Under the pieces are notes generated by a model, which made no database searches, had not been told where the DNA came from, and saw only the letters and a program-made list of their open reading frames with translations. DNA of 35,129 bases from positions 1-35,129 of the forward strand of contig NZ_JAQTZC010000015.1 of assembly GCF_028687955.1 (NCBI RefSeq), read 5' to 3'. Origin of the DNA: Acidocella sp. GTDB lineage: Bacteria > Pseudomonadota > Alphaproteobacteria > Acetobacterales > Acetobacteraceae. A program made the translations under genes and the position numbers. Below, in pieces: positions 23,921 through 35,129 of this stretch; position 1 is the stretch's first letter; each line of letters starts with the position of its first letter.

Positions 23921-25003
23921 ATGAAGCTGCTGGTGTGGCACTGGGGGCGGCGCGGTGGCGGCCCGTTGTTCGCGCTGCGGCTGGCGGCGGCCCTGGGGGA
24001 TGTTCCCGGGCATAGTGTGCGCCTCTCGCTGGCGGGAGGCGCGGAGATTCTGGCCGGGGCGGCGGCGGCGTGCAGCTGGCGCGAGCCGACGTATGAAACT
24101 GCGCTGGGCTATGCGCTACAGCGGCTCAGCGGGCCGCTGGTACGCGGGCGGGTGAGGAAGCGGCTCATTGAGGACCGGCCCGATATTGCCATATGCGCGA
24201 TGCCGGCGCTGCTGGATGCGCGCATGACGATTGCTCTGCGCCGTCTGGGTATTCCCTACGCCATGGTTGTGCATGATGCGGCGGCGCATCCGGGGGAGGC
24301 TTTCAACTTCCGTATCATGGGCCAATGGCGCCAACTGCGCGATGCGCGGGTGTTGTTTGCGTTGACCGGGCATGTGGAGGACGGGCTGCGCCGGCAAGGA
24401 TACGGCGAGGCGGGGCAGGGGGTTGTGAAACTATGGCATCCACCGGTGGGGCTGGGGAAAATGGCGCCGGTGATGGCGCATGGCGGGGTGCCGAGGCTGC
24501 TCTGTTTTGGCCGGTTGCTGCCCTATAAGGGGCTTGGCCTGCTGGCCGGGGCGTTGGAGCGGCTTGGCCCGGAGCGGCCGTTTCAGTTGCGCGTCTGCGG
24601 TGAGGGGCCGGACTCGCCCAGCCTCGCCCGGTTACGCGCGATTCCGGAGGTGAGCGTGGAGCAGCGCTGGGTGAGCGAAGCGGAGCTGCCCGCCCTGCTG
24701 GCCTGGGCCGATGCCGTGGTGCTGCCGTATCAGGAGGCGAGCCAGTCCGGCGTGGCCGCCTTGGCGATAGCGGCTGGGAGATATGTGCTGGCAACCAGCG
24801 TGGGGGGGCTGCCTGAGCAGCTGGCCGGGGTGCCGGGCGCGCGGCTGTGCGCCCCCACGGCTGAAGCCGTTGCCCAGGGGCTGATGCAACTCACGGTGGA
24901 TTTATCCGCGGGCGGCTTGGCGGCAGCCCGGCCGCTGGAGGACGCGGCGGCGGGCTGGCCTGCCTTGGCGCGGGCCATGCTGGCGGCGTTGAAGCCGATC
25001 TAG
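23921..25003 (+). CDS. GT4-like glycosyltransferase
   Basis: The 360-aa product looks like a GT-B fold glycosyltransferase of family 4. An N-terminal acceptor half opens with a glycine-rich GRRGGGPLFALRLAAAL and includes IPYAMVVHDAAAHPGE. A C-terminal nucleotide-sugar half includes LLCFGRLLPYKGLGLLAGAL (residues 193-212), CGEGPDSPSL, and VVLPYQEASQSGVAALAIAA with E272 in the position of the family glutamate. SVGGLPEQLAG follows. The donor sugar and acceptor cannot be told from sequence. It is not LpxB, which is a GT19 enzyme with different motifs, so it does not fill the lpxB gap. The protein has no signal peptide and would act at the cytoplasmic face. It closes the gloA-sulfotransferase group. 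Confidence 0.82.
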   Translation: MKLLVWHWGRRGGGPLFALRLAAALGDVPGHSVRLSLAGGAEILAGAAAACSWREPTYETALGYALQRLSGPLVRGRVRKRLIEDRPDIAICAMPALLDARMTIALRRLGIPYAMVVHDAAAHPGEAFNFRIMGQWRQLRDARVLFALTGHVEDGLRRQGYGEAGQGVVKLWHPPVGLGKMAPVMAHGGVPRLLCFGRLLPYKGLGLLAGALERLGPERPFQLRVCGEGPDSPSLARLRAIPEVSVEQRWVSEAELPALLAWADAVVLPYQEASQSGVAALAIAAGRYVLATSVGGLPEQLAGVPGARLCAPTAEAVAQGLMQLTVDLSAGGLAAARPLEDAAAGWPALARAMLAALKPI

Positions 25004-25406
25004 CCTGATCGCTTGGCGATTTACGCTTCTGGCTCGCGCGGCTGAGCGAACCTCAAACGATGGTGCTCTAAATTTTGACCAGTATCATGAAAATGGAAAT
25101 TACAGTTTTTTTGAGATGATTTCCCTCCGATAAACTGATGAGGGCAACGATACATATTGTTTCGCGGAATTTTGCCCCGCCGGCTGAGTTACGGTTGCCG
25201 TGCGCGCGCTGTTGGCGGCACGCGCGCTGGCGTTTCAGGAGGCCGCTGCCGCCTGAGTTCAGGCGCGGCGGTATTGGCAACAGTCGGGGCGGCATTGTGC
25301 CGTTCCGGCTTTTTGTTGTGCGCAACGCTGCGGGCCGGGGCTTGCACTTCGCATAAATCGGGGCATCTTGGTTGCAACGGCGTGAAACACACCAAGGAGC
25401 CAGAGC
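25004..25406. other. 403-bp gene-free spacer with AT-rich core and a degenerate FNR-like site
   Basis: I see no convincing gene. Short frames on both strands lack family features and overlap cysK shadows. Bases about 25065-25180 are AT-rich against a GC-rich background. They include TTGAC-CAGT-ATCAT (25075-25088), which matches 8 of 10 positions of the FNR/FixK consensus, and a T run at 25106-25112. The rest returns to high GC. No clear terminator for the glycosyltransferase gene and no clear -35/-10 pair for cysK stand out. The stretch could hold the cysK promoter, a small RNA or an insertion remnant. Confidence 0.5.
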
Positions 25407-26321
25407 ATGAAAGCCAGCAGCGTTCTCGAGACCATCGGCAACACCCCGCATATTCGTCTGGCGCGGATGTTTCCCTCGGCGCAGGTCTGGGTGAAATCGG
25501 AGCGCACCAATCCTGGCGGCTCGATTAAGGACCGCATTGCGCTGGCCATGGTGGAGGCGGCGGAGGCCTCGGGCGCGCTGAAGCCCGGCGGGCTGATCAT
25601 CGAGCCGACCTCGGGCAATACCGGCATCGGCCTGGCGCTGGTGGCGGCGGTAAAGGGATACCGGCTGATTCTGGTGATGCCGGAGTCCATGTCGGTCGAG
25701 CGGCGGCGCCTGATGCAGGCCTATGGCGCGCGCTTTGATCTGACGCCCAAGGAGCTTGGCATGAAGGGCGCCATCGCGCGCGCCAGCGTGCTGGCCGCCG
25801 AGAATCCCGGCGCGTGGATTCCGCAGCAGTTTGAAAATCCGGCGAATATCGAGGTGCACGCGCGCACCACGGCGCGCGAAATTCTGGCTGACTTCCCCGA
25901 GGGGCTGGATGTGCTGATCACCGGTGTCGGCACTGGCGGGCATATTACCGGCTGCGCGGAGGAGCTGAAAAAGCACTGGCCAAATCTGAAGGTCTTTGCC
26001 GTGGAGCCGGCGCTCTCGCCGGTGATTTCGGGCGGTGCGCCGGGGCCGCACCCGATCCAGGGGATCGGCGCCGGGTTTATTCCGGCGAACCTGCACCTCG
26101 CGGCGTTGGACGGCGTGATACAGGTGGATGCCGAGGAGGCGCGAGAATACGGCCGCCGCTCCGCCCGGCAGGAGGGGCTGCTGGTTGGCGTCTCCTCCGG
26201 CGCGACGCTGGCGGCCATCGCCAAGAAGCTGCCGGAACTGCCCGCCGGGGCGAGGATCCTCGGATTCAACTACGACACCGGCGAGCGCTACCTCTCGGTG
26301 CCGGAGTTTTTGCCGGTTTGA
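25407..26321 (+). CDS. cysK: Cysteine synthase (O-acetylserine sulfhydrylase)
   Basis: CysK makes cysteine from O-acetylserine and sulfide using PLP. The 304-aa product has [11 protein letters not shown] with the Schiff-base lysine K41, the substrate-binding loop [12 protein letters not shown], and the phosphate-binding [20 protein letters not shown] and [12 protein letters not shown] follow. AAGGAG seven bases before the ATG is a strong ribosome binding site. A-type and B-type (CysM) enzymes are hard to separate by eye; the GIGAGFIP block fits CysK. The stop codon lies inside a perfect FNR-type box that belongs to hemN. Confidence 0.95.
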   Translation: MKASSVLETIGNTPHIRLARMFPSAQVWVKSERTNPGGSIKDRIALAMVEAAEASGALKPGGLIIEPTSGNTGIGLALVAAVKGYRLILVMPESMSVERRRLMQAYGARFDLTPKELGMKGAIARASVLAAENPGAWIPQQFENPANIEVHARTTAREILADFPEGLDVLITGVGTGGHITGCAEELKKHWPNLKVFAVEPALSPVISGGAPGPHPIQGIGAGFIPANLHLAALDGVIQVDAEEAREYGRRSARQEGLLVGVSSGATLAAIAKKLPELPAGARILGFNYDTGERYLSVPEFLPV

Positions 26322-26331
26322 TCTGAATCAA
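26318..26331. promoter_or_regulatory. FNR/FixK-type box upstream of hemN, overlapping the cysK stop
   Basis: TTGAT-CTGA-ATCAA matches the consensus TTGAT-N4-ATCAA at all ten defined bases. Its first half contains the cysK TGA (26319-26321). hemN is a known FNR/FixK target in many Alphaproteobacteria. The centre is 44.5 bp before the hemN ATG. Activation at -41.5 would thus place the transcript start at about 26366, almost on the start codon. Confidence 0.8.
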
Positions 26332-26368
26332 TGAGGGCGGGGCTGCATCGGTTCAAAAGAGGGCCGTG

Positions 26369-27730
26369 ATGACAGATGCAGACCTGATTGCCCGCTACGA
26401 TGGCCGTGTACCGCGCTATACGAGCTACCCGACCGCGCCGCATTTCACCCCCGAGGTGGGAGCGCAGATTTACGCCGGGTGGCTGGAGAAGCTGCCAGCG
26501 GGGGCGCCGGTTTCATTGTATCTGCATGTGCCGTTCTGCGACCGGCTGTGTTTGTATTGTGGGTGCAACACCTCGGTCGTGCATCTGGAACGCCCCAAGC
26601 GCATTTATGCCAGGACGCTGATGCGTGAGATCGCGCTGGTGGCGCAGACCGTGGGGCGGCGGTTGCAGGTCTCGCATGTGCATTGGGGCGGGGGCACGCC
26701 CACGGTGCTGCCGCCTGACTGTCTCACCGATATCATGGAGAGCGTGCGCGGCCATTTCAACCTGCTCCCCGATGCCGAGATCGCCATCGAGATCGACCCC
26801 ACATCGCTGTCGCCGGACCGGCTGGCGGCGCTGGCGCAAATGGGCATCACCCGCGCCAGCCTGGGCGTGCAGGATTTTGACCAGGCAGTGCAAGACGCCA
26901 TCGGCCGCCAGCAGAGCTTTGAGGAAACCGCGGCCTGCGCGCAGGCATTGCGCGGGATTGGCATCAGCTCGCTCAATCTGGACCTGATTTACGGCTTGCC
27001 CCACCAGAGCGAGGAATCGCTGGAGCGGACCGCGCGGCAGGCGCTGGCGCTGCGCGCCGGCCGGGTGGCCGTGTTTGGCTACGCCCATGTGCCGTGGATG
27101 AAGAAACACCAGTCGCTGATCCCGGAAGCCTCGCTCCCGGGGGCGCGCGCCCGCTTCGCCCAGGCGAAAACGGTGCGCCGGGTGTTGGAGCGTGAAGGGG
27201 GCTATATTCCCGTCGGGCTGGACCATTTCGCCCGCCCCGGCGATGCCATGGCCGAAGCCGCGCTGGGCCGGAAACTGCACCGCAGCTTCCAGGGTTACAC
27301 AACGGATGCGGCGCCCGTGCTCATCGGCCTGGGGGCGAGCGCGATTGGCAGCCTGCCGCAGGGCTATGTGCAGAATGCCCCCGGCGTGCCCGCCTATAGC
27401 GCCGCCATCAACGAAGGCAGGCTGGCCGTTAGCCGTGGCGCCGCCCTCACCCCGGACGACAGGCTGCGCCGCGCGGTAATCGAGAGCATCATGTGTGAGC
27501 TTGAGGTTGATTTGCAGGCGCAGGCCAGAGCCTTTGATGCCGATCCGGCGCCGCTGCTGGCCGATGCGCAGGTCCTGGCGGGGTTTCAGGCGGATGGTCT
27601 TCTAAGCTGGGACGGCACGCGCATTGAGGTGACTGAGGCGGGGCGGCCGTTCGTGCGCAATATCGCCGCGGTATTCGACCGGTATCTGACGCAGCAAACA
27701 GCAACACCCCGCCATGCCGTGGCGGTGTAG
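26369..27730 (+). CDS. hemN: Oxygen-independent coproporphyrinogen III oxidase
   Basis: HemN is a radical SAM enzyme that oxidatively decarboxylates coproporphyrinogen III to protoporphyrinogen IX when oxygen is low. The 453-aa product opens with ARYDGRVPRYTSYPTAPHF, a hallmark separating true HemN from HemW-like proteins. The 4Fe-4S motif C57-x3-C61-x2-C64 lies in HVPFCDRLCLYCGC. WGGGTPTVL, EIDPTSL and RASLGVQDFD follow, then a C-terminal HemN domain. GTG 26366 and ATG 26369 are adjacent possible starts; AAGAGGG upstream fits the ATG better. An exact FNR-type box 37-51 bp upstream indicates induction under oxygen limitation. Confidence 0.96.
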   Translation: MTDADLIARYDGRVPRYTSYPTAPHFTPEVGAQIYAGWLEKLPAGAPVSLYLHVPFCDRLCLYCGCNTSVVHLERPKRIYARTLMREIALVAQTVGRRLQVSHVHWGGGTPTVLPPDCLTDIMESVRGHFNLLPDAEIAIEIDPTSLSPDRLAALAQMGITRASLGVQDFDQAVQDAIGRQQSFEETAACAQALRGIGISSLNLDLIYGLPHQSEESLERTARQALALRAGRVAVFGYAHVPWMKKHQSLIPEASLPGARARFAQAKTVRRVLEREGGYIPVGLDHFARPGDAMAEAALGRKLHRSFQGYTTDAAPVLIGLGASAIGSLPQGYVQNAPGVPAYSAAINEGRLAVSRGAALTPDDRLRRAVIESIMCELEVDLQAQARAFDADPAPLLADAQVLAGFQADGLLSWDGTRIEVTEAGRPFVRNIAAVFDRYLTQQTATPRHAVAV

Positions 27731-27740
27731 CCGGGCGGTT

Positions 27741-27780
27741 GAATTATACCAGTCAGCCTTAAGGCTGACTGGTATAATTC
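27741..27780. repeat. Perfect 40-bp palindrome between convergent hemN and sufE
   Basis: The left half GAATTATACCAGTCAGCCTT (27741-27760) is followed immediately by its exact reverse complement (27761-27780), with no spacer and no mismatch. It lies 10 bp after the hemN stop and 27 bp from the end of sufE on the other strand. RNA from either direction would form the same hairpin, so a bidirectional terminator is likely. However, no U run follows the stem on either side. It could also be a dispersed palindromic repeat. Confidence 0.85.
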
Positions 27781-27807
27781 GGTGAAAATTTCATAAGACA
27801 AGCTGCT

Positions 27808-28239
27808 TCAGCCCCTGGCGAGCGCCTGGATGCGTTCCACCATCGCGGCGACACCATTGCCGCGGTTGGTGGAGAGCGCGCCGATCAACCCGAGATCGTG
27901 CAGGAATTGCGCCGGGGTGGCGAGGATTTCAGCGCGCGGCCGGCCGGAGTAAACGCGCAGCACCAGCGCCACCAGGCCGGAGACGATGGCGGCATCTGAC
28001 GCGCCGGTGAAGTATAATTTTTCACCTTTATCCGCCGCCGCCAGCCAGACCTGGCTCTGGCAGCCTTTTACGCGGTGCGCCTCGTCCTGCCACTCGGCCG
28101 GGTAGGGCGGCAATTTGCGGCCCAGCTCGATGATGAACTGGTAGCGGTCCATCCAGTCGTCGAACAACGCCAGATCCTCCCCGATGGCGGCGATGGCGTC
28201 CGCCGCGCTGAGGTCCTCGGGTTGGTAGAAAGCAGTCAT
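27808..28239 (-). CDS. sufE: SufE-family cysteine desulfuration protein
   Basis: SufE accepts persulfide sulfur from the SufS cysteine desulfurase and passes it on for Fe-S cluster assembly. The 143-aa product has the family layout: a DRYQFIIELGRKLPPYP segment, then RVKGCQSQVWLAA with the active-site cysteine C60, and later GLVALVLRVYSGRP. The start ATG at 28239 (MTAFYQPEDL) is preceded by GAAAGG; the eight-codon extension from 28263 is less likely. It is one of two kinds of gene on the minus strand here, convergent with hemN. No sufS or sufBCD lies in the window, so it works as an orphan at this locus. Confidence 0.93.
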   Translation of the reverse strand: MTAFYQPEDLSAADAIAAIGEDLALFDDWMDRYQFIIELGRKLPPYPAEWQDEAHRVKGCQSQVWLAAADKGEKLYFTGASDAAIVSGLVALVLRVYSGRPRAEILATPAQFLHDLGLIGALSTNRGNGVAAMVERIQALARG

Positions 28240-28339
28240 CGTCAGCCTTTCTTGCGGTGCCATGCCAGCGGCGGCGAGGCGGGCAAAAGCGAAAAGCCGC
28301 GCAAATGGCTGATCAAGCTTTGTGTTTGATTGGATGCGG

Positions 28340-28413
28340 TGGCTGGGGGACCTGGATTCGAACCAAGGCTGCCCGGGTCAGAGCCAGGAGTTCTACCGCT
28401 AAACTATCCCCCA
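28340..28413 (-). tRNA. tRNA-Gln (anticodon CTG)
   Basis: On the minus strand, TGGGGGA (5') pairs with TCCCCCA, followed by discriminator G and encoded CCA (28342-28340). The anticodon stem is CCTGG/CCGGG with loop CTCTGAC, giving anticodon CTG for CAG codons. The T-arm GGTTCGAATCC is normal. Total length is 74 nt. A weak promoter-like pair (TTGCAG at 28459-28454, GCTAAT at 28438-28433, spacing 15) lies upstream. Confidence 0.96.
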
Positions 28414-28562
28414 ACGGTCACAGCGAGGCCCGATTAGCACCGGTGGGCGCGGGCTGCAACATCTGGGGCGGGGGGATTGTCATAAATTTAATCGGGTGGC
28501 GGCGCGCGGGTGTGCTTTCCCGCTTGCCCATCACCCCAATATGGCGCGACTATACAAATGAT

Positions 28563-29623
28563 ATGGCCAGCACTTCCTCAACATTGAACACACCGGCAGG
28601 CGCCATCACTAAGCGGGGCGTGCGGCGGCAGGTGTTTGCGGGAATCGACCTGGGGACGAATAATTGCCGCATGCTGCTGGGCACGCCGGCAGGCCAAGGG
28701 TTCCAGGTGCTCGACAGTTTCTCGCGAGTCGTGCGGCTTGGCGAGGGGCTGTATGAGACCGGCCGGCTCTCCGCCGAGGCAATGGAGCGCGCGATTGCCA
28801 GTTTGAGCATTTGCGCCGAGCGGGCGAGACGCTGGGCCGTGGCTTCGGAAGCAGGCCCGCTGCGGCTGCGCGCGATTGCCACCGAAGCCTGCCGCCAGGC
28901 TGAAAACGGCGCGGAGTTCATCGCCCTTGCGCGCGCCCGCACGGGGCTGCCCCTTGAGATCATAAACACCCGCGAGGAGGCCGAGTTGGCGATGGAGAGC
29001 TGCGCCTCGCTCATCGCCAAGGCGGAGCGGCGGGCGCTGTTGTTCGATATCGGAGGCGGCTCCACGGAGGTTGGGTGGGTGCGGGTGAACTGCAACGGCG
29101 CGGCGCCGGAGTTGATCGGCTATCTCTCGCTGCCGGTGGGGGTTGTCACCCTCTCGGAGCGTTGCACCCATGCCTGCTACACTGAGGAAGGGTTCGCCGC
29201 CGTGGTGGAAAGCGTGGCCGCGATGCTGCGCCCCTTCGAGGCGGTGCACCGGATCGGCCAGGAAATCCGCCAGGGCGGGGTGCTGATGGTGGGGACATCG
29301 GGCACCGTGACCACGCTGGCCGGGGTGTCGCTGAAGCTGGAGCGCTACCGGCGCGGGCTGGTGGACGGTTTCTTCATGAACCGCGGCGCCGTGGAGGCCG
29401 CGCTGGCCGAGGCAAAAGCGCTCGGGCGGGAGGGGTTGAGCCGCCATCCGTGCATTGGCGCGGACCGGGTTGATTTCGTGTTGCCTGGTTGCGCGATTTT
29501 TGCCGCCATCCACGAACTGTGGCAAATACCCGATCTGGTGGTGGCTGACAGAGGATTACGCGAGGGTATGTTGATGCGGCTGATGCGCAATGTGCGACCG
29601 GAACGGCGCGGCTACGGCTTGGC

Positions 29624-29627
<4 letters not shown>
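28563..29627 (+). CDS. ppx: Exopolyphosphatase / pppGpp phosphohydrolase (Ppx/GppA family)
   Basis: Ppx/GppA enzymes remove terminal phosphate from polyphosphate or from pppGpp. The 354-aa product has the ASKHA phosphate-binding motifs: FAGIDLGTNNCRMLLG (residues 25-40) and LFDIGGGSTEVGW (160-172), with the catalytic-type segment NTREEAELA before the second. GTSGTVTTLAGV follows. Only the two-domain catalytic core is present, without the C-terminal HD-like domain of E. coli Ppx, as is common in Alphaproteobacteria. The open frame extends upstream to 28257, but that part is antisense to tRNA-Gln. ATG 28563 gives the normal length, though its ribosome binding site is poor. The stop overlaps rlmE (ATGA). 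Confidence 0.9.
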
Positions 29628-33190
<3,563 letters not shown>

Positions 33191-33194
<4 letters not shown>

Positions 33195-33724
33195 TCGCGA
33201 TCCGCCGCGCGCGCGCAGCAGATGCGCCCGGGATCGCGGCGGTGCATGTGGCGACCTGGCGCAATACCTATGCGACCCTGTTGCCCGAAACATTCCTGGC
33301 CGGGCTCTCCGCCGAGCGGCTGAGCCTGCATTATGAGCGTAGCATCCGCATGGGGCATGGCGTGTTTGTCGCGGTTTTGAGCGGGGAGCGGAGCGCGCCG
33401 CAGGTGGTGGGGTTTTCCACCGCGCGGCGCTGCCACGGCGGGAAGCTGGGGGATGGCGAAGTGGAGACGCTCTATGTCGCCGATGATTGGCAGAACAAAG
33501 GGCTGGGTGGCCAGTTTTTGCGCGTCGTTGCAAAATATCTGGCTTCTCGGGGCTGCCGCTCGGTCTTCATCTGGGTGCTGCACGGCAATCCGGCGATTTT
33601 TTTCTACGAGCGGCTGGGTGGACGGCGGCTGGCCAACGGCACCACCTATGTCGCCGGTTCGGCTGTGCCGCAGGTCGCCTATGCGTGGGACCCAATCGAA
33701 ACGCTGTTGGATGTGGACGCCTGA
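33191..33724 (+). CDS. GNAT-family N-acetyltransferase
   Basis: The 177-aa product is a single GNAT domain. IRRARAADAPGIAAVHVATW opens it, and VETLYVADDWQNKGLGGQFL carries the acetyl-CoA pyrophosphate-binding Q-x-x-G-x-G signature. VFIWVLHGNPAIFFYERLGG is the typical motif B region with the N-x-x-A-x-x-F-Y-E pattern. The substrate is unknown; RimI-like protein acetylation, polyamines or drugs are all possible. Translation starts at GTG in a GTGA overlap with the methyltransferase stop, so the two proteins are made together. That may hint at a role in ribosome maturation, but nothing in the sequence proves it. Confidence 0.88.
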
Positions 33725-33747
33725 TACGCGTTTTGGGCGCGCAATTT

Positions 33748-33789
33748 TATCGGTTTAATTGGCCCCCGGCGATTCCAATTAAACCGATA
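33748..33789. repeat. 15-bp perfect inverted repeat upstream of guaA
   Basis: TATCGGTTTAATTGG (33748-33762) and CCAATTAAACCGATA (33775-33789) are exact reverse complements around a 12-bp spacer. The AT-rich arms contrast with the surrounding GC-rich DNA. The element lies between the GNAT stop and the guaA ATG (18 bp before it). It may be a terminator without U run, an operator controlling guaA, or a dispersed repeat. Its arm AATTAAACCGAT resembles AATTATACCAGT of the palindrome at 27741. Confidence 0.75.
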
Positions 33790-33807
33790 TTGCTCTAGCA
33801 GCACATC

Positions 33808-35129
33808 ATGCACACACAAAAGATTTTGATCCTCGATTTTGGTAGCCAGGTTACACAGCTCATCGCCCGCAGGGTGCGCGAAAGCGGGGTGTATTGCGAG
33901 ATACTCCCCTTCAACGCCGACCCGGCGCGGATCGCGGCCTTTGGCGCCAGCGGCATTATCCTCTCCGGCGGCCCGGCCAGCGTGGCCGATGAAGGCTCGC
34001 CCCGCGCGCCGGACTATGTGTTTTCCGCCGGGGTGCCGGTGCTGGGCATCTGCTATGGGCAGATGGTGATGTGCGCGCAGCTGGGCGGCGATGTGAAGGG
34101 CGCCGAGATCCGCGAGTTCGGCCGCGCCTATGTGGATGTGGTGGAGGATTGCACCCTTTTTGATGGCGCCTGGGTGAAGGGCGCGCGCGAGCAGGTGTGG
34201 ATGAGCCATGGCGACCATATCTCCGCCCCGCCGCAGGGGTTCCGCACTGTCGCGGTCTCCGAGGGGGCGCCGTTTGCGATGATCGCCGATGATGCGAGGC
34301 GGTTCTACGGGCTGATGTTCCATCCCGAGGTGGTGCATACCCCACATGGCGCGCAACTGCTGCGCAATTTCACGCATAAGGTCTGCGGGCTCGCCGGTGA
34401 CTGGACGATGGCCGGCTTCCGGCAGGCGGAAATCGCGAAAATCCGCGCGCAGGTGGGCACCGGCAAGGTGATCTGCGGACTCTCCGGCGGGGTGGACAGC
34501 TCAGTGGCGGCGGCGTTGATCCATGAGGCGATCGGCGACCAGCTCACCTGTATTTTCGTTGACCACGGGTTGCTGCGCAGTGGTGAGGCCGAGGAAGTGG
34601 TGCGGGTGTTCGGCGAGCAGTTCAATATCAGGCTGATCCACCGCGATGCCTCGGAGCTGTTCCTTGGCCAGCTCGCGGGCGTGACCGACCCGGAGCAGAA
34701 GCGCAAGATCATCGGCCGGTTGTTCATCGAGGTGTTCGATGAGGAAGCAACCAAGCTCGGCGGCGCCGATTTTTTGGCGCAAGGCACGTTGTATCCGGAT
34801 GTGATCGAGTCCGTGAGCGCGCTGGGCGGGCCCTCGGTCACCATCAAATCGCACCATAACGTCGGTGGGCTGCCGGAGTTCATGAAGCTCAAGCTGGTGG
34901 AGCCGCTGCGCGAATTGTTCAAGGACGAGGTGCGCGAACTGGGCCGCGAGCTGGGCCTGCCTGAGACGATCGTGGGGCGGCATCCGTTCCCCGGGCCGGG
35001 GCTGGCGATACGCATTTTGGGGGCGGTGAGCCGCCCGAGCGTGGAGATTTTGCAGAAGGCGGATGCGATCTATCTGGAGGAGATCCGCGCCGCCGGGCTG
35101 TATGATGCGATCTGGCAGGCGTTCGCCGT
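33808..35129 (+). CDS. guaA: GMP synthase (glutamine-hydrolysing), 3' end beyond window
   Basis: GuaA aminates XMP to GMP using ammonia from glutamine. The visible 440 residues begin [20 protein letters not shown]. The class I amidotransferase domain has the triad C82 (GICYGQ), H172 and E174 (MFHPEVVHT). The ATP-pyrophosphatase domain has the P-loop SGGVDSS (226-232), [14 protein letters not shown], and [24 protein letters not shown] and [11 protein letters not shown] follow. The frame is open to the right edge; about 80 residues of the dimerisation domain should follow. With guaB 1.9 kb upstream, both enzymes converting IMP to GMP are clustered. Confidence 0.97.
   Translation, partial: MHTQKILILDFGSQVTQLIARRVRESGVYCEILPFNADPARIAAFGASGIILSGGPASVADEGSPRAPDYVFSAGVPVLGICYGQMVMCAQLGGDVKGAEIREFGRAYVDVVEDCTLFDGAWVKGAREQVWMSHGDHISAPPQGFRTVAVSEGAPFAMIADDARRFYGLMFHPEVVHTPHGAQLLRNFTHKVCGLAGDWTMAGFRQAEIAKIRAQVGTGKVICGLSGGVDSSVAAALIHEAIGDQLTCIFVDHGLLRSGEAEEVVRVFGEQFNIRLIHRDASELFLGQLAGVTDPEQKRKIIGRLFIEVFDEEATKLGGADFLAQGTLYPDVIESVSALGGPSVTIKSHHNVGGLPEFMKLKLVEPLRELFKDEVRELGRELGLPETIVGRHPFPGPGLAIRILGAVSRPSVEILQKADAIYLEEIRAAGLYDAIWQAFA

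Noticed and set aside
23921..25003. Glycosyltransferase as a replacement for LpxB
   Set aside because: Its motifs are GT4-like, not those of the GT19 lipid A disaccharide synthase; there is no sequence reason to assign that activity.
25068..26096. 342-aa minus-strand frame across the spacer and cysK
   Set aside because: Mostly the antisense of cysK with arginine/histidine-rich composition; no motif and no plausible start signal.
28257..28562. N-terminal extension of ppx
   Set aside because: Runs antisense across tRNA-Gln; the family length and conserved start agree with ATG 28563.

Overview
The window is 35.1 kb of a GC-rich bacterial chromosome, almost entirely core housekeeping genes on the + strand. 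Gene content and order (yebC-ruvCAB-ybgC-tolQRAB; rpsB-tsf; pyrH-frr-uppS-cdsA-dxr-rseP-bamA-skp-lpxD-fabZ-lpxA-lpxI; guaB...guaA) are typical of Alphaproteobacteria. LpxI instead of LpxH and several twin-arginine or TTG-start details also fit that class. Rhodospirillales/Acetobacteraceae is my best guess at lower rank, but this is an inference from style and not from a marker gene.

Layout. 1-592: AT-rich tail of an unrecognised gene, cut by the left window edge, running into the 3' end of a tRNA-Val(CAC) on the minus strand; this looks like the edge of an integrated element. 762-7588: yebC, Holliday-junction genes ruvC/ruvA/ruvB, then ybgC-tolQ-tolR-tolA-tolB, tightly coupled and closed by an intrinsic terminator. 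The pal gene that normally follows tolB is absent here. 7702-8505: an ompW-type outer membrane gene with its own terminator, preceded by a perfect FNR/FixK-type box. 8517-10469: promoter, structured leader, rpsB, tsf and a strong terminator. 10502-22153: pyrH, frr, and a long envelope-biogenesis operon (undecaprenyl-PP, CDP-DAG, MEP pathway, site-2 protease, BamA, Skp, lipid A). lpxB, which usually follows lpxI, is missing. 22297-25003: glyoxalase I, a sulfotransferase and a GT4-like glycosyltransferase, closely spaced. 25004-25406: a 403-bp gene-free stretch with an AT-rich core. 25407-28239: cysK, anaerobic hemN (with a second perfect FNR-type box overlapping the cysK stop) and convergent sufE, separated by a perfect 40-bp palindrome. 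28340-30295: tRNA-Gln(CTG), ppx/gppA and rlmE. 30424-35129: guaB, an RsmB-like rRNA methyltransferase, a GNAT acetyltransferase, a 15-bp inverted repeat, and guaA running off the right edge.

Functionally the window joins recombination repair, envelope integrity (Tol, BamA, RseP, Skp, lipid A), translation (S2, EF-Ts, RRF, two rRNA methyltransferases, two tRNAs), sulfur/heme metabolism and GMP synthesis. The most interesting signals are regulatory and architectural: two exact TTGAT-N4-ATCAA sites in front of two genes that are classic oxygen-regulated targets elsewhere (ompW, hemN), the likely island boundary at tRNA-Val, the perfect palindrome, the structured rpsB leader, and the missing pal and lpxB. 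I saw no CRISPR array, transposase, toxin-antitoxin pair or obvious new multi-gene system.
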